Shown: piece by piece, positions 6,305 through 8,709 of the stretch
Layout of the letters: every line of letters begins with the position of its first letter
Position numbering within the stretch: the first letter of the stretch is position 1
DNA from: Rubrobacter sp.
Lineage (GTDB): Bacteria > Actinomycetota > Rubrobacteria > Rubrobacterales > Rubrobacteraceae
Direction: 5' to 3'
Length of the DNA: 8,709 bases
Assembly: GCA_013815485.1 (NCBI GenBank)
Contig: JACDGB010000051.1
Span: 1 to 8,709 of the forward strand
Notes under the pieces: model-generated
Told to the model about the DNA's origin: nothing
What the model saw: the letters and a program-made list of their open reading frames with translations, nothing else
The model's database searches: none
Position numbers and translations under genes: made by a program

Positions 6305-6421
6305 ATGGGCGGAGAGCCGAATAGTCAGGCGGACATCGCGGCGTGGCGGACGCTTTTGGGGCGGGACCTGGATCTTCTTCTGCGTACCCTGAAACACCAT
6401 CCCACGGACCTAGCCATCTGA
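6305..6421 (+). CDS. Possible small protein, 38 residues, unknown
   Basis: ATG to TGA, 38 codons, not recognised. It starts MGGEPNSQADIAAWRTLLGR, has a Leu-rich amphipathic-looking stretch (LDLLLRTLK, about 22-30) and ends HHPTDLAI. By my count about 27 of 38 codons end in G or C, in line with the real genes here and higher than expected for random spacer. Against it, AAAGG lies directly against the ATG (6301-6304), too close for a good ribosome binding site, and the sequence is short. It could be a real small protein, a decayed gene remnant, or chance. Confidence 0.28.
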   Translation: MGGEPNSQADIAAWRTLLGRDLDLLLRTLKHHPTDLAI

Positions 6422-6588
6422 CGGAACAGAATTTTTGCTCGCGAGATCCCGATTTCCCTGGGCGAAGTTAAGCCTTTCGTAAGCATCCGGCAACGGTTAC
6501 GCAAGATCAGTGTTCCAGTATCGGTGACATAGAAAACCACGGTGAGCCGGGAGCGAACGTGGGCAGGCTGGTGGGACGCAAGCACGGG

Positions 6589-6594
6589 TACAAT
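6589..6594 (+). promoter_or_regulatory. Candidate -10 box for the disulfide reductase gene
   Basis: TACAAT, a near match to the TATAAT consensus, 80 bases before the reductase ATG. No clear -35 hexamer lies 16-18 bases upstream. If used, the transcript would start near 6601 and have a leader of about 70 bases containing the short palindrome CTCACCGTGAG (6615-6625). Confidence 0.35.
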
Positions 6595-6660
6595 AAGCTC
6601 CCTCACATCGCGGCCTCACCGTGAGCGAAACAATGGCAGAGGACGTAAACCCGGAATTGA

Positions 6661-6666
6661 GAGGAG
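6661..6666 (+). promoter_or_regulatory. Ribosome binding site that sets the reductase start
   Basis: GAGGAG, 8 bases before the ATG at 6675. It favours this start over an in-frame GTG at 6621, which would add 18 residues ahead of the flavin-binding strand. Confidence 0.75.
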
Positions 6667-6674
6667 TTCATCGA

Positions 6675-8060
6675 ATGATACAACACTACGACGCAGTCGT
6701 AATCGGCTCTGGACAGGGCGGGAACCCGCTGGCGGGAGCCCTCGCCGGCACGGGACGCAAGACGGCGGTAATAGAGCGCGAGCACGTCGGTGGCACCTGC
6801 GTCAACGAAGGCTGCACCCCCACCAAGACAATGGCCGCCAGCGCGCGGGCAGCATACATGAACCGCCGCTCGACCGACTACGGCGTGCAGACCGGCCCGG
6901 TCTCCGTGGATATGGAAAAGGTGCGCCAGCGCAAGCGGGACATAGTGGAGACTTTCCGTGGCGGTGGCGAGAAAGGTCTCGAAGACACCGAGAACCTCGA
7001 CCTGATCCAGGGCGAAGCCCACTTCACCGGCCCGAAGGAACTGGAAGTCCGGCTCGACGACGGAGAGACTCTCCAGATATCCGCCGAGAACGTCTTCATC
7101 AACGTCGGGGCCAGGCCCGGCGGGGTTCCGGTGGACGGCCTCGACGCCGTGCCGTACCTGGACTCGACGACGATCATGGAACTGGACGAGGTCCCGGAGA
7201 AGTTGCTGGTCCTCGGCGGCGGATACGTCGGCCTGGAGTTCGCCCAGATGTTCCGCCGCTTCGGCAGCGAGGTTGCGATCATACAACGCGGTCCTCAGCT
7301 ACTCGCGCGCGAGGACACCGACGTGGCCGAAGCGGTCGCGGAGATCCTGCGCGAAGACGGCATCGAGGTGCTTCTGGAGACCGAAGCCCAAAGCGCGCGG
7401 CAAGATGAGAGCGACGTCATCTATCTCACCGTCGGCGCGCCGGACGGGGAACGCACGCTCTCCGGCTCCCACCTCCTGGTGGCCGCCGGGCGTCCACCGA
7501 ATACGGACCTGCTGAACCTGGAAGCCGCTGGAGTCGAGACTGACGAGCGCGGCTTCGTGAAGGTCAACGACAGGCTGGAGACGAACGTGCCCGGCGTTTG
7601 GGCCCTGGGCGACGTGAAGGGAGGCCCGGCCTTCACACACATTTCCTACGATGACTACCGCGTGATCGAAGCCAACTTACTCCACGACGGCGACGCGACC
7701 ATCTCCGACCGCCTGGTGCCATACACGGTATTCATGGATCCGCAACTCGGGCGGGTTGGTTTGAGCGAGTCGGAGGCCCGCGAGCAGGGCTTCGATGTCA
7801 GGGTTGCGAAGATGCCGATGGAGTACGTCGCCCGAGCATTGGAAGTAGACGAGAGCCGGGGCATGATGAAGGCCGTGGTGGATGGCGGGACCGGGCAAAT
7901 ACTGGGCTGCGTCATCCTCGGCATGGAAGGGGGCGAGGTCATGGCGATGATCCAGATAGCCATGATGGGCAAGCTGCCTTACACCGCTCTCCGCGACGGC
8001 GTCTTCGCCCACCCGACATTGGCCGAGTCGTTGAATAGCCTGTTCGCACTAGACGAATAG
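6675..8060 (+). CDS. FAD-dependent pyridine nucleotide-disulfide oxidoreductase (mercuric-reductase-like, not true MerA)
   Basis: A 461-residue flavoprotein that passes electrons from NAD(P)H through FAD to a redox-active Cys pair. Seen: the FAD motif VIGSGQGG (9-16); active site [14 protein letters not shown] (39-52) with C42 and C47; the NAD(P) motif [11 protein letters not shown] (180-190); the second FAD motif GVWALGDV (307-314); and a C-terminal dimerisation domain with HPTLAE (446-451), whose His and Glu form the catalytic base pair in this family. After the second NAD(P)-site strand the sequence is IIQRG (202-206); a basic residue there leans to NADPH. The paired C-terminal cysteines and the N-terminal metal-binding domain of mercuric reductase are both absent, so mercury reduction is unlikely. 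The final substrate is unknown; relatives include RclA-like and dihydrolipoamide-dehydrogenase-like enzymes. The redoxin gene follows after 9 bases, making a disulfide partner plausible. Confidence 0.9.
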   Translation: MIQHYDAVVIGSGQGGNPLAGALAGTGRKTAVIEREHVGGTCVNEGCTPTKTMAASARAAYMNRRSTDYGVQTGPVSVDMEKVRQRKRDIVETFRGGGEKGLEDTENLDLIQGEAHFTGPKELEVRLDDGETLQISAENVFINVGARPGGVPVDGLDAVPYLDSTTIMELDEVPEKLLVLGGGYVGLEFAQMFRRFGSEVAIIQRGPQLLAREDTDVAEAVAEILREDGIEVLLETEAQSARQDESDVIYLTVGAPDGERTLSGSHLLVAAGRPPNTDLLNLEAAGVETDERGFVKVNDRLETNVPGVWALGDVKGGPAFTHISYDDYRVIEANLLHDGDATISDRLVPYTVFMDPQLGRVGLSESEAREQGFDVRVAKMPMEYVARALEVDESRGMMKAVVDGGTGQILGCVILGMEGGEVMAMIQIAMMGKLPYTALRDGVFAHPTLAESLNSLFALDE

Positions 8061-8069
8061 ATATACGGG

Positions 8070-8709
8070 ATGAATGTCACCCCGCGCTCAGGCGACGCTT
8101 TCCCCGACTTCAAGCTTCCGGATCACCGGAATCAGAGGCGCAGACTCTCCGGGTACACGAAGCCCAGTCCCCTTGACGAGAGGCTCCGCTTCGACGACGG
8201 CTATCCCATCATCGTGGTCTTCGGCCGCGGCTTCTTCTGTCCGCGCGACCAGCAGCAGATGCGAGGTCTCGTCCGGTTCCAATCCGAGCTTGCAGTCAAC
8301 TACTGCAAACTCGTCACCGTCAGCGCCGACCCCCCGAAGGTGCAGGCAGCCTTCCGGGCCGGACTGGGGGCGGAGTGGCCTTTCCTCTCCGATGAGAAGC
8401 GCGAGGCGATAAACGCCCTGGACATCCTCGACGAGACGGAGGGTGAATACGCCGGGGTCTCGCGGCCCTTCACGTTCGTGCTCAGACCCGGCCTGACGGT
8501 CCGCAAAGTCTACGATGGCTGGTTCTTCGTCGGGCGTCCGACCCTGGAAGAACTGCGACGGGACCTGCGCGGGATCATGGAGAAGCGCAAGGATTACCGT
8601 TACGAAGCGTACGATACTCCGGCGATCAAAAGCATCCGCATCCCGCAGCAAGAGTGGGCCGGCGGCGCGCCGCCACCTGGCGCGAACGGCCTCCCGGTGG
8701 CGCGTGGCG
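8070..8709 (+). CDS. Redoxin/peroxiredoxin-like (AhpC-TSA) protein, 3' end outside the window
   Basis: The frame runs open from ATG 8070 to the right edge, giving 213 residues without a stop. The N-terminus, SGDAFPDFKLPD (7-18), is the classic redoxin opening. IIVVFGRGFFCPRDQQQM (47-64) occupies the peroxidatic-cysteine position with C57; then LVTVSADPP (81-89), WPFLSD (103-108) and RPFTFVLRPG (132-141) match the thioredoxin-fold core. The usual peroxiredoxin PxxxTxxC is replaced by GRGFFC, closer to the RGxWCPxC redoxin-like subgroup but lacking the second Cys of that CxxC. Another cysteine, C79, might resolve. After about residue 172 a proline-rich tail not typical of the fold extends to the edge. 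Likely role: thiol-dependent peroxide reduction or thiol exchange in the cytoplasm (no signal peptide). It starts 9 bases after the reductase stop with only a weak ribosome binding site, so co-transcription and coupling are likely. Confidence 0.85.
   Translation, partial: MNVTPRSGDAFPDFKLPDHRNQRRRLSGYTKPSPLDERLRFDDGYPIIVVFGRGFFCPRDQQQMRGLVRFQSELAVNYCKLVTVSADPPKVQAAFRAGLGAEWPFLSDEKREAINALDILDETEGEYAGVSRPFTFVLRPGLTVRKVYDGWFFVGRPTLEELRRDLRGIMEKRKDYRYEAYDTPAIKSIRIPQQEWAGGAPPPGANGLPVARG

Larger units (their letters stand above)
6260..6674. other. 415-base stretch without a firm gene
   Basis: Between the endonuclease and the disulfide reductase. It holds the hairpin at 6261-6284, a possible 38-codon ORF (6305-6421), a slightly AT-richer stretch near 6420-6540 with no long convincing frame, a candidate -10 box at 6589-6594, and the reductase leader. 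No tRNA-like fold, integrase, transposase fragment or long repeat was seen. It may mark the right-hand edge of an inserted restriction-modification module. Confidence 0.6.

Noticed and set aside
6538..6623. 9-bp inverted repeat CACGGTGAG / CTCACCGTG flanking the reductase promoter
   Set aside because: The arms are about 70 bases apart and short, which is common by chance in such DNA; noted only as a possible operator.
6542..7408. Plus-strand open frame of 288 codons overlapping the reductase
   Set aside because: Extremely Arg-rich, with no motifs, in another frame from the clear flavoprotein.
6675..8060. Calling the flavoprotein mercuric reductase (merA)
   Set aside because: The terminal Cys pair and the heavy-metal-binding domain are absent, and no other mer genes are nearby.
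1..8709. tRNA or rRNA genes, CRISPR arrays, insertion sequences
   Set aside because: No regularly spaced repeats, transposase or integrase motifs, or tRNA T-loop patterns were seen on either strand.

Overview
This is a GC-rich bacterial chromosomal window with nine tightly packed protein genes: seven complete, plus one cut at each end. No RNA gene, CRISPR array or insertion sequence was seen. The gene families (aromatic amino acid genes, a Uma2 nuclease, a mercuric-reductase-like flavoprotein, a redoxin) and the strong GC bias at third codon positions suggest a high-GC actinobacterium. Rubrobacter or a relative is my best guess, but this is inference from style and not proven by any marker gene.

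Layout. (1) Positions 1-1676, plus strand: the 3' part of a histidinol-phosphate/aromatic aminotransferase gene (hisC) overlaps by ATGA with a complete prephenate dehydrogenase gene carrying an ACT domain (tyrA). Together they cover late tyrosine synthesis, and perhaps histidine transamination. (2) Positions 1688-1720: a stem-loop between convergent genes, probably a two-way terminator. (3) Positions 1728-3682, minus strand, read right to left: a TIGR01777/YfcH-type sugar-nucleotide-epimerase-like protein, a zinc nucleoside/nucleobase deaminase starting 2 bases after it, and a Uma2-family PD-(D/E)XK protein 45 bases further on. They look like one transcription unit. (4) Positions 3683-3852: divergent promoter region. 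(5) Positions 3853-6259, plus strand: a complete two-gene type II restriction-modification system, an N6-adenine DNA methyltransferase followed after one base by an endonuclease of the PaeR7I/XhoI family. The predicted target is CTCGAG. (6) Positions 6260-6674: the longest stretch without a firm gene. It holds a hairpin just after the endonuclease stop, a possible 38-residue small ORF, a candidate -10 box and a good ribosome binding site. (7) Positions 6675 to the end, plus strand: a flavin-dependent disulfide reductase with a CxxxxC active site, then after 9 bases an atypical redoxin/peroxiredoxin-like gene that runs off the window.

The most notable points are the intact PaeR7I-type system, the fact that the only three CTCGAG sites in the window all lie inside its own two genes, and the reductase-redoxin pair, which may form a self-contained thiol redox couple. 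I found no convincing evidence of a wholly new system.
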